The notes: generated from the sequence alone by a model not told the origin. Shown: positions 36,744-45,726, numbered from the stretch's first letter. The stretch is DNA of 64,000 bases from Bifidobacterium tibiigranuli (GCF_009371885.1 NZ_QLZA01000003.1:215283-279282), one strand, 5' to 3'. Translations and numbers: made by a program.

Positions 36744-37370
36744 CTACAGCACCACTTGACGATTCAGCTCTCGTCGCAGCTGCCGCCAATTTGGCAAATA
36801 TACGTCCATTCGCCGCTGGAACTCGGCACCATGTCCATTGGCCCACAGATGCGTCATTTCATGAATGAGCACGTAGTCCAGAAAACGCTCATCCATCAGC
36901 CCGAGCTGCAGATTCAGCCGAATGCGGCCGGTTCTCGGCGTGCAGGAACCCCAGCGCGAACTCATCACACGCAAAGTGATATGTGACGGCGAGCGCCCGA
37001 CAATCGGCTCCCAGTGCGCAAGCAGCGCGGGAAGCTGGCGATTAATCGCCGCAGCCGCCGCACGCCTGCGCTCGTCGGACCACACGAACGTCTCTTCGCC
37101 CGCGCCGCTCTCGCCCGTAGGACTGTTACGCCGCGCCGCAGCGAGCCGTTGCTGCTGTCGTTCAATCCAGCCACGCCGCTCACGCACGAAGTCAGCGATG
37201 CGTTCGTCGCTCATTCGAGCGGGTGAGGACACCTCAATCGACCCGTCCGCAGGCCTGACGCGCAGGTACAGATTCCTGATCGTCTTGCGCGTCACATGCA
37301 CGTCGAGCCCGTCCACAACGAGCGTCGTTTCAGCGAATGCGCGCGGCCGGGAGCGGTGACGATTGGGCAT
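36744..37370 (-). CDS. YgjP-like metallopeptidase-domain protein (M48-type)
   Basis: The ATG at 37370 gives 208 residues. The zinc motif HEMTHLWANGH (HExxH with a third His) follows LRVMSSRWGSCTPRTGRIRL and precedes VYLPNWRQLRREL, the usual YgjP order. Members occur next to restriction genes or alone; the function is unproven. The frame is open upstream through both antisense tRNA genes into the integrase gene; see the finding at 36744-39440. Confidence 0.9.
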   Translation of the reverse strand: MPNRHRSRPRAFAETTLVVDGLDVHVTRKTIRNLYLRVRPADGSIEVSSPARMSDERIADFVRERRGWIERQQQRLAAARRNSPTGESGAGEETFVWSDERRRAAAAAINRQLPALLAHWEPIVGRSPSHITLRVMSSRWGSCTPRTGRIRLNLQLGLMDERFLDYVLIHEMTHLWANGHGAEFQRRMDVYLPNWRQLRRELNRQVVL

Positions 37371-37529
37371 ACGGGCTATTGTCGCTCGATTGCTCGACGG
37401 GCGGAAATGATCAAAAAACCCAAACGGCGACTTACTATTCTGGTAGCACGAGCTGAGGTTCACATCAATTCTCACTCTTCTACGGTCACCCGATAACCGC
37501 AAAATTCGAGCGACACGCACATCTGCAGT

Positions 37530-37557
37530 TTGACTAATCCACAGGAAGGGGTATTCT
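37530..37557 (+). promoter_or_regulatory. Likely tRNA-Ile promoter
   Basis: TTGACT (37530-37535) and TATTCT (37552-37557) with a 16-bp spacer lie 36 bp upstream of the tRNA. Confidence 0.5.
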
Positions 37558-37592
37558 ATCTTCTTGTGCGCTTTCGAGCGTGCTGGTTTTTC

Positions 37593-37666
37593 GGGCCCGT
37601 AGCTCAGGTGGTTAGAGCGCATCCCTGATAAGGATGAGGTCGGAGGTTCAAGTCCTCCCGGGCCCA
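37593..37666 (+). tRNA. tRNA-Ile(GAT)
   Basis: The 74-nt cloverleaf has acceptor GGGCCCG pairing with CGGGCCC, anticodon loop CTGATAA (GAT) and T loop GGTTCAAGTCC. CCA is not encoded. Its antisense strand is open in the frame shared by the integrase and ygjP. Confidence 0.97.
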
Positions 37667-37681
37667 CGCGGAGAATATGAC

Positions 37682-37708
37682 AGCGGCCTTTCAGCCGCTT
37701 ATTTTTTC
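37682..37708 (+). terminator. Terminator between the two tRNA genes
   Basis: AGCGGC-CTTTCA-GCCGCT is followed by TATTTTTT. It suggests that tRNA-Ile transcription ends here and tRNA-Ala relies on read-through or its own start. Confidence 0.7.
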
Positions 37709-37716
37709 TCTCGAAT

Positions 37717-37792
37717 GGGGCTATGGCGCAGCTGGTAGCGCATCTGCTTTGCAAGCAGAGGGTCGCCGGTTCGAACCCGGCTAGCTCCACCA
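37717..37792 (+). tRNA. tRNA-Ala(TGC)
   Basis: The 73-nt cloverleaf plus an encoded CCA has acceptor GGGGCTA pairing with TAGCTCC, anticodon loop TTTGCAA (TGC) and T loop GGTTCGAACCC. The integrated element begins right after its CCA, so its 3' end is the likely chromosomal attachment site. Confidence 0.97.
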
Positions 37793-37835
37793 GAAGGTCG
37801 TTGTTCAAACCCTCGACCTTACCGGTTTGATTTCC
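37780..37835. other. Probable left attachment junction of the integrated element
   Basis: The tRNA-Ala end (to 37792) meets island sequence that begins AGAAGGTCGTTG and contains CAAACCCTCGACC and CCGGTTTG as an inverted pair. The same CAAACC...GGTTTG pair, with longer arms, stands at the matching place in the recombinase remnant at 49015-49070. No second copy of the tRNA end was found in the window, so attR is missing or outside it. Confidence 0.5.
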
Positions 37836-39440
37836 CGTTTCTCCAGCTCGCTGCCGTGTGATGGCGAGTTGTTGCACGTCCGGGTCGAAAAGGATGTTGA
37901 AGGGCTCGCCCGGTTCGCCGTCGATGTGGTCGTCGTCCTGGATGTAGAGCTTGTCGAAGAAGGCTTGGTTGGCGATCCGGCGTAGGGAGTCGTCGATGCT
38001 CATGTACAGCTGGTGGCAGTCGCCGGCGAGTTTCAGGCAGTCGTCCAAGTGGGCCTTGGCTTGGTCGTATTCGATGTCGCCGGCTTGTATCTGGGCGTCG
38101 AGGAAGGCCATGCGCCGGGCGATCTTGTCCTGCTCCTCTTTCATGAGATCAAGGGGCACTGCGCCTTCGAGGTGGGCGTGCAGGAGCTTGGTGCGCCGGT
38201 CGTTGAGGTCCTGGCGTTCGGCCAGGTAGGTGCCGCGTTCGCGCCGTGAGGTCTCGTGGAGCCGGTCGAACTCGGCGCCGATCAGCTGGCGCAGGGCCTC
38301 AATGACGTGTTCGGGTATCTGGATGTGCCGGTAGTAGTCCTCGACGGCGGCTTCCACGTCGGGCACGAACATGGCTTTGCGCTGGCAGTTGGTGCGCTTG
38401 GAGTGGCGTCCCGCGCAGATGAAGTAGGGGTAGATGACGCCCTGGCGGCTGCGCGCGTTGGTCAGGATCAGCCGGGAGCCGCACTCCCCGCAGTATACGG
38501 TGCCTTTCAGGTAGTGGTCGTGGGCCTGGGTCTTCTCCCCGGACACCTGGTGGGCGCCCAGCACGGCCTGGACCCGGTACCACACTTCGGTGGCGACCAG
38601 GGGTTCGTGCATCCCGTCGTAGCTGGCTCCCCGGAAGGAGACCTGCCCCGTGTAGTAGGGGTTGGTGAGCATCCGGTGGATGGTGGAGAGCGCGGGCTGT
38701 TTGGCGGGTCGTTTCGGGGTGGGGGTGGTGGTCAGGCCCCGGTCGATCAGCTCCTCGCGCAGGGTGATGGTCGAGTAGTTGCCGGTGGCGTACGCCTCGA
38801 ACGCCCACTTGACCAGCTTGGCCCGGTGGGGGTCGGGTTCCACGATGCGCATCTCCCGGCCGAGTTCGTCGCGTTTGGTGACGTTGAGGTAGCCGAGGGG
38901 CGCTTTGCCGTTGGTGCCGCCCGCCTTGGCCTTCTGGGTCATGCCTTTGGACACCTCGTTGGCGAGGTTGCGGCTGTAGAACTCGGCGATGGTGGACATG
39001 ATGCCGTGCACCAGCATCCCGGAGGGCGTCTCGTCGGTGTTCTCGGTGGAGGACACGAGGATGACCCCGGCCTGTTTGAGGGCGAGGTGGATGGTCACGT
39101 CGTCGGCCCGGTTGCGGGCCAGACGGTCGATCTTGTGCACGATGCAGTAGGCGACCCGGTTCTTCTTGACGTATTCGATCATGCGCAGCAGCTCGGGCCG
39201 GTCGGCCTTGCGCGCGGACTCTCCGGCGTCGATGAACTCCTCGACGATGACGGCGTCCAGGTCGCGGGCCTTGCGCATGGTGGCCTCGCGCTGGGCGGGG
39301 ATCGAGAAGCCCTCGTCCCTGCCGCCGCGTTCGGCCTGCTCCTTGGTGGATACCCGCAGGTAGGACACGGCCAGGCAGGTGGTCTCGCCGATGTAGTCGA
39401 GGTCCTGGCGGGCTGGCGGTTCGCTGGTAGTGGTGGTCAT
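37793..39440 (-). CDS. Large serine recombinase (integrase), reading on into the chromosome
   Basis: The start is the ATG at 39440 with AAGGAAA ahead. The resolvase domain (about 20-170) has the catalytic Ser in SYLRVSTKEQ and the KIDRLARNR helix. The Recombinase domain has ALSTIHRMLTNPYYTG. A zinc ribbon is clear (YCGECGSRLILTNA, later FICAGRH...NCQ), followed by a coiled coil near residues 390-450. About 549 codons belong to the island. There is no stop before tRNA-Ala, and the frame continues antisense through both tRNAs to the end of ygjP at 36744. In an excised circle the last codons would differ. It is the last gene of a minus-strand run of element genes. Confidence 0.88.
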
Positions 39441-39621
39441 GGGTCGTGTTTCCTTCCCCGACGATGGGGCCAACGCAGGCGACATCAACCGCCTGCGCGG
39501 TGCGACTCGTTAGGAAACATGACCCGGAACCCGCCCCGTAAGGAGGGGTTCCTTCGTACTGCCCGAAGGCTCAACATGACTGCGCACCACGGCCCCACCC
39601 GGAGGCATGGCCGTTGGCTTG

Positions 39622-39825
39622 TTACGTCTCCGATTCTACCGGGCCGCCCGGATTCTGCCCAGAGCCAGAGTTGCCGTGCTGTTCGGCTTGGGTGCGGGCC
39701 AGCGCCATGCCGGTGAACAGTCGGGCGAGCCGATGCAAGTCCGGGCTCGGGCGCAGCTTGGCTTCGACCCGGTAGTCGCGCATCCCCTCGGGCGGGGCCT
39801 GCCCGTCCTCTCGCGCTGTGCTCAT
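39622..39825 (-). CDS. Small conserved-looking element protein, 67 residues
   Basis: The ATG at 39825 lies in an ATGA overlap with the stop of the DUF4913 gene, with GGGAGAA upstream. The sequence (MRDYRVEAKLRPSPDLHRLA in its middle) is soluble and basic. Coupled position before the integrase gene argues that it is real. I do not recognise a family. Confidence 0.65.
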   Translation of the reverse strand: MSTAREDGQAPPEGMRDYRVEAKLRPSPDLHRLARLFTGMALARTQAEQHGNSGSGQNPGGPVESET

Positions 39826-40232
39826 CGGGGTTCTCCCGTCTCGGGGTCCGCTCCGGCGTAGAAGGCGTCTTCGGCCTTCTGGCGCTTGTTGACCTCGTCG
39901 ATGACGAAGCGCACGAAGTCCTCGTCCCGGTTGGTGACGGGTGTCTCCTCGACCGTTGGGGCAGGCTTCTCGCCGGGCCAGCTGGTCTGGCGGGTGGGGC
40001 GGTCGCGCTCCAGGCGGGTGCCGCTGGTGGCGACCCACTCGCGCAGGCGGGTGCGCGTGTCGGCGAAGTCGCGGTGCCACCCCAAAGGGGCGGCGGCATT
40101 CTGTTCGGGGTCGTATGCGGCCAGCCAGCTCAAATGCAGGGCGGAGAGCTCCCAGAGCAGTTCGGGGTGCCGGTGCCACATCGGCGGGATCACGCTGGCG
40201 GGAAGCCCGTAGGTGTGGCGCAGCCAGTCCAC
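39822..40232 (-). CDS. DUF4913 family protein, N-terminally disturbed
   Basis: From a GTG at 40232 there are 136 residues with the DUF4913 pattern: PPMWHRHPELLWELSALHLS, then LGWHRDFADTR. This family is common in actinobacterial conjugative elements. The coding look begins further upstream (DLEAELLELNRWVDWLRHTY) in a frame without any start codon. The ssb-like gene is read there in another frame. A deletion joining the two genes explains this best. Confidence 0.7.
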   Translation of the reverse strand: MDWLRHTYGLPASVIPPMWHRHPELLWELSALHLSWLAAYDPEQNAAAPLGWHRDFADTRTRLREWVATSGTRLERDRPTRQTSWPGEKPAPTVEETPVTNRDEDFVRFVIDEVNKRQKAEDAFYAGADPETGEPR

Positions 40233-40548
40233 CCACCGGTTCAGCTCCAGCAGCTCCGCCTCCAGGTCGGTGGCCGTCGCGTTCGTAGGAGTAGCCGCGC
40301 ACCCGACCGTTGGCGATGATGCTGTCGCCCTTGGCCAGCCGGTCGTGGCCCTGTTCGGCGGTGGCCTTGAACGCCACGAGGTCGTGGAACGTGGTCTCCA
40401 GCTTCGTGAACGTCTGGTCGTCCTCGCGCCGGTAGTGCTCGACGCCGAGCTTGAAGTAGAGCCGGGCGTCGCCCTTCTCCGTGTAAGACAGCTGCGGGTC
40501 GGAGGCCGCGAAACCGGCCACCGCCTGCTGGGTCTGAATCTCTGCCAT
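40233..40548 (-). pseudogene. Truncated single-stranded-DNA-binding-like gene
   Basis: The ATG at 40548 opens about 92 residues that fit the SSB relatives of actinobacterial conjugative elements (MAEIQTQQAVAGFAASDPQL, later KGDSIIANGRVRGYSYER). The usual tail after the YSYERDG segment is absent; the frame then runs on through DUF4913 codons out of register. So the 3' end has been lost. Confidence 0.65.
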
Positions 40549-40628
40549 GAGCGTTGCTCCCTATCTGGTCATGCGGCCCGTTGTTCGGGCTGCTGTGCCA
40601 GACAGGTAGGTATATGGGGCCTGGATGC

Positions 40629-41252
40629 TCAGCCCTGTCGAAGCAGGCTCTCGATCCCGGTCCGGTCGGCCGTGAGTTGCTTCGCGTCGGGCCGGCTGGG
40701 CCAGGCGCGCAGGTCGGTGATGATGGGTGGCGCGGAGCGCAGCAGGACGATGCCGGTGCCAAACGGGAGTCGGCGGATGCGGTCGGGCGGCAGGACCGGC
40801 ACCCGGCGTATCGAGCGCTGGTTCGACCTGGAGCCGTGGTCGCCCAGGGCCACGGAATCGGTGGTTTCTCCGGCGGCCTGGATGATGTCGGTGGACAGCT
40901 GGTCGGTGATCTGCAACGTCAGCCCCACCAAGGTGATGACCAGAAAGCTGCCGAGCACGTTGATGAGCGTGACCGCGGCCCCGCAGATCACTGCCGCGCC
41001 GCACGAGACGAGCACGCCGACCTTGCCCCGCGACGCGAGGTGCGGGTTGGAGCTGTTGGCGCCGAAGCCCCACACGATGGCGCTGATGATCAGGGCGAGG
41101 ACGGAGAGGATGAGGCCGACGGTCATGACGGCGCCCACGATCGTGCGCAATTGGGCGATGCCGGGCAGGCAGGCCGTGTTCGGCGTGATGTTGATGTCCA
41201 ACGCCACGATGCCCACACTCCGGGCGAAAGCAGTGGTGATGAGGTCGTTCAT
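40629..41252 (-). CDS. Chimeric reading frame: DUF6112 membrane protein joined to a VirD4/TraG-like C-terminal tail
   Basis: The ATG at 41252 follows GGAG. Residues 1-100 are a small two-helix protein of the DUF6112 (pilin-subunit-like) type: GIAQLRTIVGAVMTVGLILS, then SNPHLASRGKVGVLVSCGAA. From about residue 140 the sequence is soluble and looks like the end of a conjugative coupling protein (RRVPVLPPDRIRRLPFGTGI, then APPIITDLRAWPSRPDAKQL). I read it as an internal deletion in a conjugation operon that fused two genes in frame. Confidence 0.65.
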   Translation of the reverse strand: MNDLITTAFARSVGIVALDINITPNTACLPGIAQLRTIVGAVMTVGLILSVLALIISAIVWGFGANSSNPHLASRGKVGVLVSCGAAVICGAAVTLINVLGSFLVITLVGLTLQITDQLSTDIIQAAGETTDSVALGDHGSRSNQRSIRRVPVLPPDRIRRLPFGTGIVLLRSAPPIITDLRAWPSRPDAKQLTADRTGIESLLRQG

Positions 41253-41476
41253 GACGGGCTCCAATCCAAAGGGGGCCGCCTACGGGAATGCGGACGGCGA
41301 TATGTCCCCAGACAGGTGCACGCCCAGGTCCCGAGTCCCAGACATGGAAAGTGCCCGCTCTCCCATGAGGGAGGACGGGCACTGAGAGGCAGAGGATTCG
41401 GTCAAAACTGGTCGCTGGCGAGGTGCTGCGCTCGGTCAACCGGCAGGCTCATCGGTGCGGTGTCAACGCTAGTGGT

Positions 41477-42700
41477 TCAACGCGTGTGGGGATTGCGGAC
41501 GATCCTGATTGCGTCGGGGGTCAGGAAGTAGGCGGTGACACTGCGTCCGGCGAGTCGGGCGACGCGGCGCGGGTCGGCCAGCAGGTTGGCGAGGACGACT
41601 CCCGAGGGGATGATGCCTGCTGGGTCGCGCAGGATGGGCGTGAGGACTTCGCGGCTCCGACGCAACGGCGGGCGGCGCGCGATGGCGTCTGTGACGGCGC
41701 GGAGCACGGCCCGGCGGGTTCCCGCGCGTTCGGCGGCGCCCAAGGCGATGGCCATCGTGGAGCGGGTGCGCACGCCGGGGCGTGCGATTATCGGCGTGCG
41801 CGGCAGGCGGGCGCCGTCCGCCAGGTCCATGAGCAGCCGGGGAAGGTCGACGCCGGCAGCGGCCGCGTTGCCCGGCTCGATCATCCGGGGATTGCATTCG
41901 ATGAGCAGCGGACGGCCGCCGACGTGCAGGTAGTCCAGGGCCAGGCCGCCGTGCCATTGCAGCGTCTCGCCGAGGGCGCGCAAGGCATCGAGCGCCTCGG
42001 GGTGACTGACGCTGAGCCGGGCGGCGGCGCTGCCTCCAGCCCCGGCGGCCAGCAGCTCGCTAGCTGCCGCGCCGATGAGCCGGCCGTGCTCGAACACGCC
42101 CTGGACCTGGGCGTACCGGCCGGGCGCTTCGGCCTGGATCATGAGCTCGCCGTGGCCTTGCAGCAGGTTCCAGGCGGCCTCGGCTTCGCTGGCGTCGCGC
42201 ACGTGCAAGACGCCGCGTCCTGCGGTGGAGTAGGCGGACTTGAGCCATGCGGGCAGGCCGAATGCCAGTACGTCCGCGAGCGTGGAGAGTGTGCGCCAGG
42301 CCGGCTGCGGCAGTCCGAGCTTGTCGAGCGTGCGGGCGAACGCGGTCTTGGACTGCACGCGGTCGAACGCTGCGATCCCAGCCACGGGCGGGTTGGCGTG
42401 GGGCAGCAGATGGCGTCCGGCCGCGAACAGCCACGCCTGCTCGTGCGTCGGGAGCAATGCCGAGAAACGCCCGGTCGCCATGAGCGCGTCCACCGCGCCC
42501 AGGTAGCCGATGGGATCAACCGCAGGGGCCGGCGCGCGATGCACGGCGCGGCACCACCGGCTGAATCCGGCCAGCGGCCAGGCGTCCGGGGAAACAACCT
42601 CGACCCTGATCCCGGCGCAGCCGAGCACATTCATGGTCTCGCGGGCCGTGAGGCTGGAGCCCTCCGACAGCAGGACGACCAGCTCCCGCCTGCCGGTCAC
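41477..42700 (-). CDS. ATP-grasp family protein
   Basis: It starts at a GTG at 42700 in a GTGA overlap with the TetR gene. The 407 residues have a pre-ATP-grasp part (about 1-110), the ATP-binding Lys in GLPAWLKSAYSTAGRGV, an acidic block GELMIQAEAPG and the metal site in LLIECNPRM. Such carboligase-like proteins join carboxylates to amines; the substrate is unknown. With the TetR gene it forms a two-gene cargo unit inside the conjugative remnants. Confidence 0.8.
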   Translation of the reverse strand: MTGRRELVVLLSEGSSLTARETMNVLGCAGIRVEVVSPDAWPLAGFSRWCRAVHRAPAPAVDPIGYLGAVDALMATGRFSALLPTHEQAWLFAAGRHLLPHANPPVAGIAAFDRVQSKTAFARTLDKLGLPQPAWRTLSTLADVLAFGLPAWLKSAYSTAGRGVLHVRDASEAEAAWNLLQGHGELMIQAEAPGRYAQVQGVFEHGRLIGAAASELLAAGAGGSAAARLSVSHPEALDALRALGETLQWHGGLALDYLHVGGRPLLIECNPRMIEPGNAAAAGVDLPRLLMDLADGARLPRTPIIARPGVRTRSTMAIALGAAERAGTRRAVLRAVTDAIARRPPLRRSREVLTPILRDPAGIIPSGVVLANLLADPRRVARLAGRSVTAYFLTPDAIRIVRNPHTR

Positions 42701-43272
42701 TGGGCCGCCCCCGTGCGAGCCCGGTCAGGCAGGAACGCGCCGATCCCGGCCACGATGAAATCGACGGCCGCCCGCAGGTCAGCGTCCGTCAGCGGGACGG
42801 AGAACCTGCCGGCCGCTTGTCCCGCCGCCAAGGCCAGCACCGTGCTCGTGAGCAGGCGCTCGGCCATGACCACCTGCTCCCCGGCGACCCCGAAGCCGCG
42901 CAGGAGCCCGTGGACCTCCTCGCGCCGGGCGCGCGCCGAAGGCGTATTCACCGGACGGGTCAGCAGCAGCGTGCAAACTGCGGGATGGCGCTTGGCGAGG
43001 CTTGCGGCGGCGGCCGCGAACGCCTCGACGCCCCCGCGCAGACCGGGCGCGCCCGACCCGGGCGCGGCAGCGGCCAGATCATCGACCAGGACCTCGACCA
43101 GGCCGTCGAGCAGATCGTCCTTGCCGCCCACATGCCGGTACAGCGCCATTGGCGTGACACCCAGCAGCCGCGCGACCGCAAGCATCGTCACTCCCTCAAG
43201 CCCCTCCTGATCGGCCACGGCCAACGCCGCCGCCAGAACCGCCCCACGACTGATGAGCGCAGGTCTCCCCAT
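42697..43272 (-). CDS. TetR-family regulator (TetR_C-type)
   Basis: The 191-residue product has the HTH in GVTMLAVARLLGVTPMALYR and HVGGKDDLLDGLV, followed by an Ala-rich helical domain. Coupled to the ATP-grasp gene, which it probably controls. GC content is very high. The AT-rich start region GTATATGAAATATACTAATA at 43291-43310 includes the palindrome-like TATATGAAATATA and could be its operator. Confidence 0.85.
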   Translation of the reverse strand: MGRPALISRGAVLAAALAVADQEGLEGVTMLAVARLLGVTPMALYRHVGGKDDLLDGLVEVLVDDLAAAAPGSGAPGLRGGVEAFAAAAASLAKRHPAVCTLLLTRPVNTPSARARREEVHGLLRGFGVAGEQVVMAERLLTSTVLALAAGQAAGRFSVPLTDADLRAAVDFIVAGIGAFLPDRARTGAAQ

Positions 43273-43335
43273 CGCCAGCCTCCAGTAAGTATATGAAATA
43301 TACTAATATCGTACGCCGATGCCCATACCCTGGCG

Positions 43336-43480
43336 CTACAGCCGCTCTCCGACGCCGACCAGCCAGATCAGCAACGCGACGCCACCGGCCATGACCGCGA
43401 CGCCCAGGGCGACGAGCACGCCGGTGCGGCCGCGCGTGGCGCGCCCGTCGGTCTCGGGCGGCCGCTCGGCGATCATGGGG
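43336..43480 (-). pseudogene. C-terminal scrap of a small membrane protein
   Basis: The last 48 or so codons before the stop at 43336 encode GPMIAERPPETDGRATRGR followed by one hydrophobic helix (VALGVAVMAGGVALLIWLVG). The upstream part of the same frame is not protein-like. It probably is the end of an element gene cut by later insertions. Confidence 0.4.
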
Positions 43481-43539
43481 CCATCGGGTCGCGGAACCGC
43501 TGCGTCCGGACTCGCGCCGGCCAGTATCCTGCGGGGTTT

Positions 43540-43660
43540 GGGGCGCCTGAGCCGGCCTGCGAATCGCCCGGGCCGTCGCGCGCACGCCGTGGCCCAGCCG
43601 GAGCAGATCAGCGATGCGCAGGCGCTCCCCCTGGCACAGGTATCCGGCGTCCACGCCTTG
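43540..43660 (-). mobile_element. IS30-family transposase N-terminal remnant
   Basis: A fragment reads YLCQGERLRIADLLRLGHGV followed by RATARAIRRP. It matches the HTH_38 start of IS30 transposases (ER..IA.L...GHGVR.IAR.LGR). It breaks off at both ends. Confidence 0.5.
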
Positions 43661-43785
43661 GGCCGTCGCATTGTCTTACGGCAGCAGTCCACGCTGGCCT
43701 TCTCGTTACGGCCGGTGCCGCACGTGCGCCATGCAACACCCCACTCCATCTCAAGGTGTTACAACCACCCCTAGAACCCCCGACA

Positions 43786-44004
43786 CTCGCCTTCTGGATG
43801 AACCTCGTGGAGGTCTGGTACGGCCTGGTCGAACGCCAGGCTGTGCGCTGCGGCGTGTTCAAGTCCGTTAAGGGCTTCAACAGCAAACTCCGCACCTGCA
43901 TTGACGACTGGATCAAACGCGCCCACTCCTTCATCCGTGCCAGAACCGCCGGCGAAATTCTCAAGAAAGCCAACCGTCCAACAACCACAGATCCGCGCCA
44001 CTAG
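43786..44004 (+). mobile_element. IS630-family transposase C-terminal remnant
   Basis: About 72 codons match the end of the DDE_3 domain: NLVEVWYGLVERQAVRCGVF, then the SVKGFNSKLRTCIDDW and TAGEILKKANR segments. The final catalytic Glu is in VEVW. The upstream four fifths of the transposase are missing. Confidence 0.8.
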
Positions 44005-44255
44005 GTTCGCAAGGGGTGAGTTGGGAGTCTTTCGTCGCGCCGGCCTAGACCCGGTTATTGGACTTCTGCCGAATCGTCCCCGGGGGCAGAGTCCCTAAGT
44101 CCGGTGCGGTCTCAGCGGGCAGCGCGGTTGCACTGGCCAACGTCGCGGTGCCCCAGATGTGCTGCTTCCGACACGAAAGGACGGCGCTCATTCTGGATAG
44201 GGGCTCAACTGGCCGGGGAGCTCGCAGTTCTTGCGTGTGAAGTCGTTGGGGGAGG
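44005..44255. other. Non-coding spacer after the IS remnants
   Basis: No frame here looks coding and no inverted repeat stands out. It separates the IS scraps from the TetR-SDR-SRPBCC cassette. Confidence 0.4.
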
Positions 44256-44819
44256 TCATTGGTCGTCGTCTGCCTGCACATACAGGCGCTCGGCTTCAGC
44301 TTTGATGTTCGCGACGCCCGTGCGCGTGTACCCGCGCCAGATGAATTGGATGATACGCCGGGCGAGGAATCTGCCGAAGAGGTTGTCTTTGGGCGCCAAC
44401 CAGTACTTCCAGGTCAGCTCCGTTTGCCCGTTCCCCGCGTCTTTGTAGAGCAGGTTGCCCTGCCAGAATTTGAAGATGAAGTTCCGAAATGGCATCTGGT
44501 AGCCGTAGACGTAGTGGTGGTTTTCGCGCTTGACGATCGTCTCGGTGATGGTCAGGCCGTTGCTCATCGTGTACGCGATAGACGACCCTTTGTTGTTGAA
44601 GTCCGGTGTCGTGATCCATGACTTCGCCCCGGGGAATCCGCGGAAGGGTGTCATTACCCTGCTGATGTCGGCGTCTCGCGGGAAATGCTCCCACACGAAG
44701 TCGAGTGGTGCGTCGATGACTGTCGTGTTGGTCACCACGTATGTCTCGTCCTGCGGCAGCGGCACGGACATCGCCCGAACCTGGTCTGCGGTGGGCAGTG
44801 TGAGTTCTGCGTTATTCAT
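44256..44819 (-). CDS. SRPBCC (START/polyketide cyclase-like) protein
   Basis: The 187-residue protein has the SRPBCC pattern: an N-terminal strand with TNTTVIDAPLDFVWEHF, a central beta sheet (GLTITETIVKRENHHYVYGY) and a long C-terminal helix (RRIIQFIWRGYTRTGVANIK). These proteins bind a lipid-like or aromatic ligand in a cavity. It is the last gene of a TetR-SDR-SRPBCC unit and may act with the SDR on the same compound. Confidence 0.8.
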   Translation of the reverse strand: MNNAELTLPTADQVRAMSVPLPQDETYVVTNTTVIDAPLDFVWEHFPRDADISRVMTPFRGFPGAKSWITTPDFNNKGSSIAYTMSNGLTITETIVKRENHHYVYGYQMPFRNFIFKFWQGNLLYKDAGNGQTELTWKYWLAPKDNLFGRFLARRIIQFIWRGYTRTGVANIKAEAERLYVQADDDQ

Positions 44820-44886
44820 AATCGTTGCTCCTTGCCGTTATGAAAGTTTGTTGGCCGTTACCGGCCGGTGGGGCGTGCATGACATG

Positions 44887-45723
44887 TCACCACTGGATGC
44901 CAAGCATGTCGGCACTGCGTTCCCAGTGCTCGCGCACCATGTTTGGATCGGAGGCCTGCGGATTGGTGCGCCCGATTCGCTTCGGCACCTTGTAATACTC
45001 CCCGGACTGCCAGGTGATGCCAGGCGTTCCGTCGATGAAATGCCTGAGTCGTTTTCCCCCTTCTTCAGGGGAAATGAGCAGAACCCGCTTGAGCATGCCA
45101 TGGTAGATGCGCCGGAAGTAGCTGTCGGTGTCCGATGCGAAATTGGTCGCGACGTTGCCTGGATGAAAGGCCACTGAGGAGAGTCCTTGCTGGCCGAACC
45201 GCTCGTGCAGGCCTTTGGTGAACAGGATATTGCCGAGTTTGGCGTCGCCGTAGGCCTTGTTGGGGGAGAAGTCTTGCCAGTTGTTCAGGTCGTCGAGGTT
45301 GATCTTCCCGAACGACCGCGCCGCGATGCTGGAGGTGTTCACGACTGCCGCCCGGCTGTCGATCAGCTTGTCGATCAACAGGTACGTCAGCAGGTACGGC
45401 GCGAGGTAGTTGACCTGGAAGGTCTTCTCGAAACCATCGGTTGTCGTCGTCGGCCCGGAAAATATGCCGCCGGCGTTGTTGGCCAGCACGTCAATGCGTT
45501 CGCAGCTGTCATTCAGTGTGGCGGCGAGCTTTCGTACCTCGTCCAACCGGGTGAAGTCGGCCAGGTGGTACTCTGCGCCGGTCGCTTTGGCGACGGCCTG
45601 CGTCTTCTCGGCGGAACGCCCCACGATGATCAGCTGCGCGCCAGTGGCTGCGAGCTGGCGGGCGGCTTCCGCACCGATGCCATCGCTGGCCCCCGTGATG
45701 ATGATCGTTCTATTGGTGTTCAT
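44887..45723 (-). CDS. SDR-family oxidoreductase (retinol-dehydrogenase-like)
   Basis: The protein has 278 residues: NAD(P) loop TGASDGIGAEAARQLAATGA, NNAGG, a Ser motif (VNTSSIAAR) and YGDAKLGN at the catalytic Tyr-Lys. The C-terminal part (TPGITWQSGEYY) matches light-dependent-protochlorophyllide/retinol reductase relatives. Its gene starts 3 bp after the TetR stop, so they are cotranscribed. Confidence 0.88.
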   Translation of the reverse strand: MNTNRTIIITGASDGIGAEAARQLAATGAQLIIVGRSAEKTQAVAKATGAEYHLADFTRLDEVRKLAATLNDSCERIDVLANNAGGIFSGPTTTTDGFEKTFQVNYLAPYLLTYLLIDKLIDSRAAVVNTSSIAARSFGKINLDDLNNWQDFSPNKAYGDAKLGNILFTKGLHERFGQQGLSSVAFHPGNVATNFASDTDSYFRRIYHGMLKRVLLISPEEGGKRLRHFIDGTPGITWQSGEYYKVPKRIGRTNPQASDPNMVREHWERSADMLGIQW

Positions 45724-45726
45724 TTT

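Noticed and set aside
36744..39488. A single 914-codon protein
   Set aside because: It would contain two tRNA genes read antisense. Integrase and YgjP are separate families; I list them apart and report the open frame as a finding.
38256..39716. A 486-codon frame opposite the integrase
   Set aside because: Gly/Val-rich shadow frame without motifs; the integrase signatures on the other strand are clear.
43196..43654. A 152-codon minus-strand gene overlapping the TetR start
   Set aside because: Only its first 40 codons look like an IS30 fragment; the rest is a shadow of the membrane-protein tail and the TetR gene.
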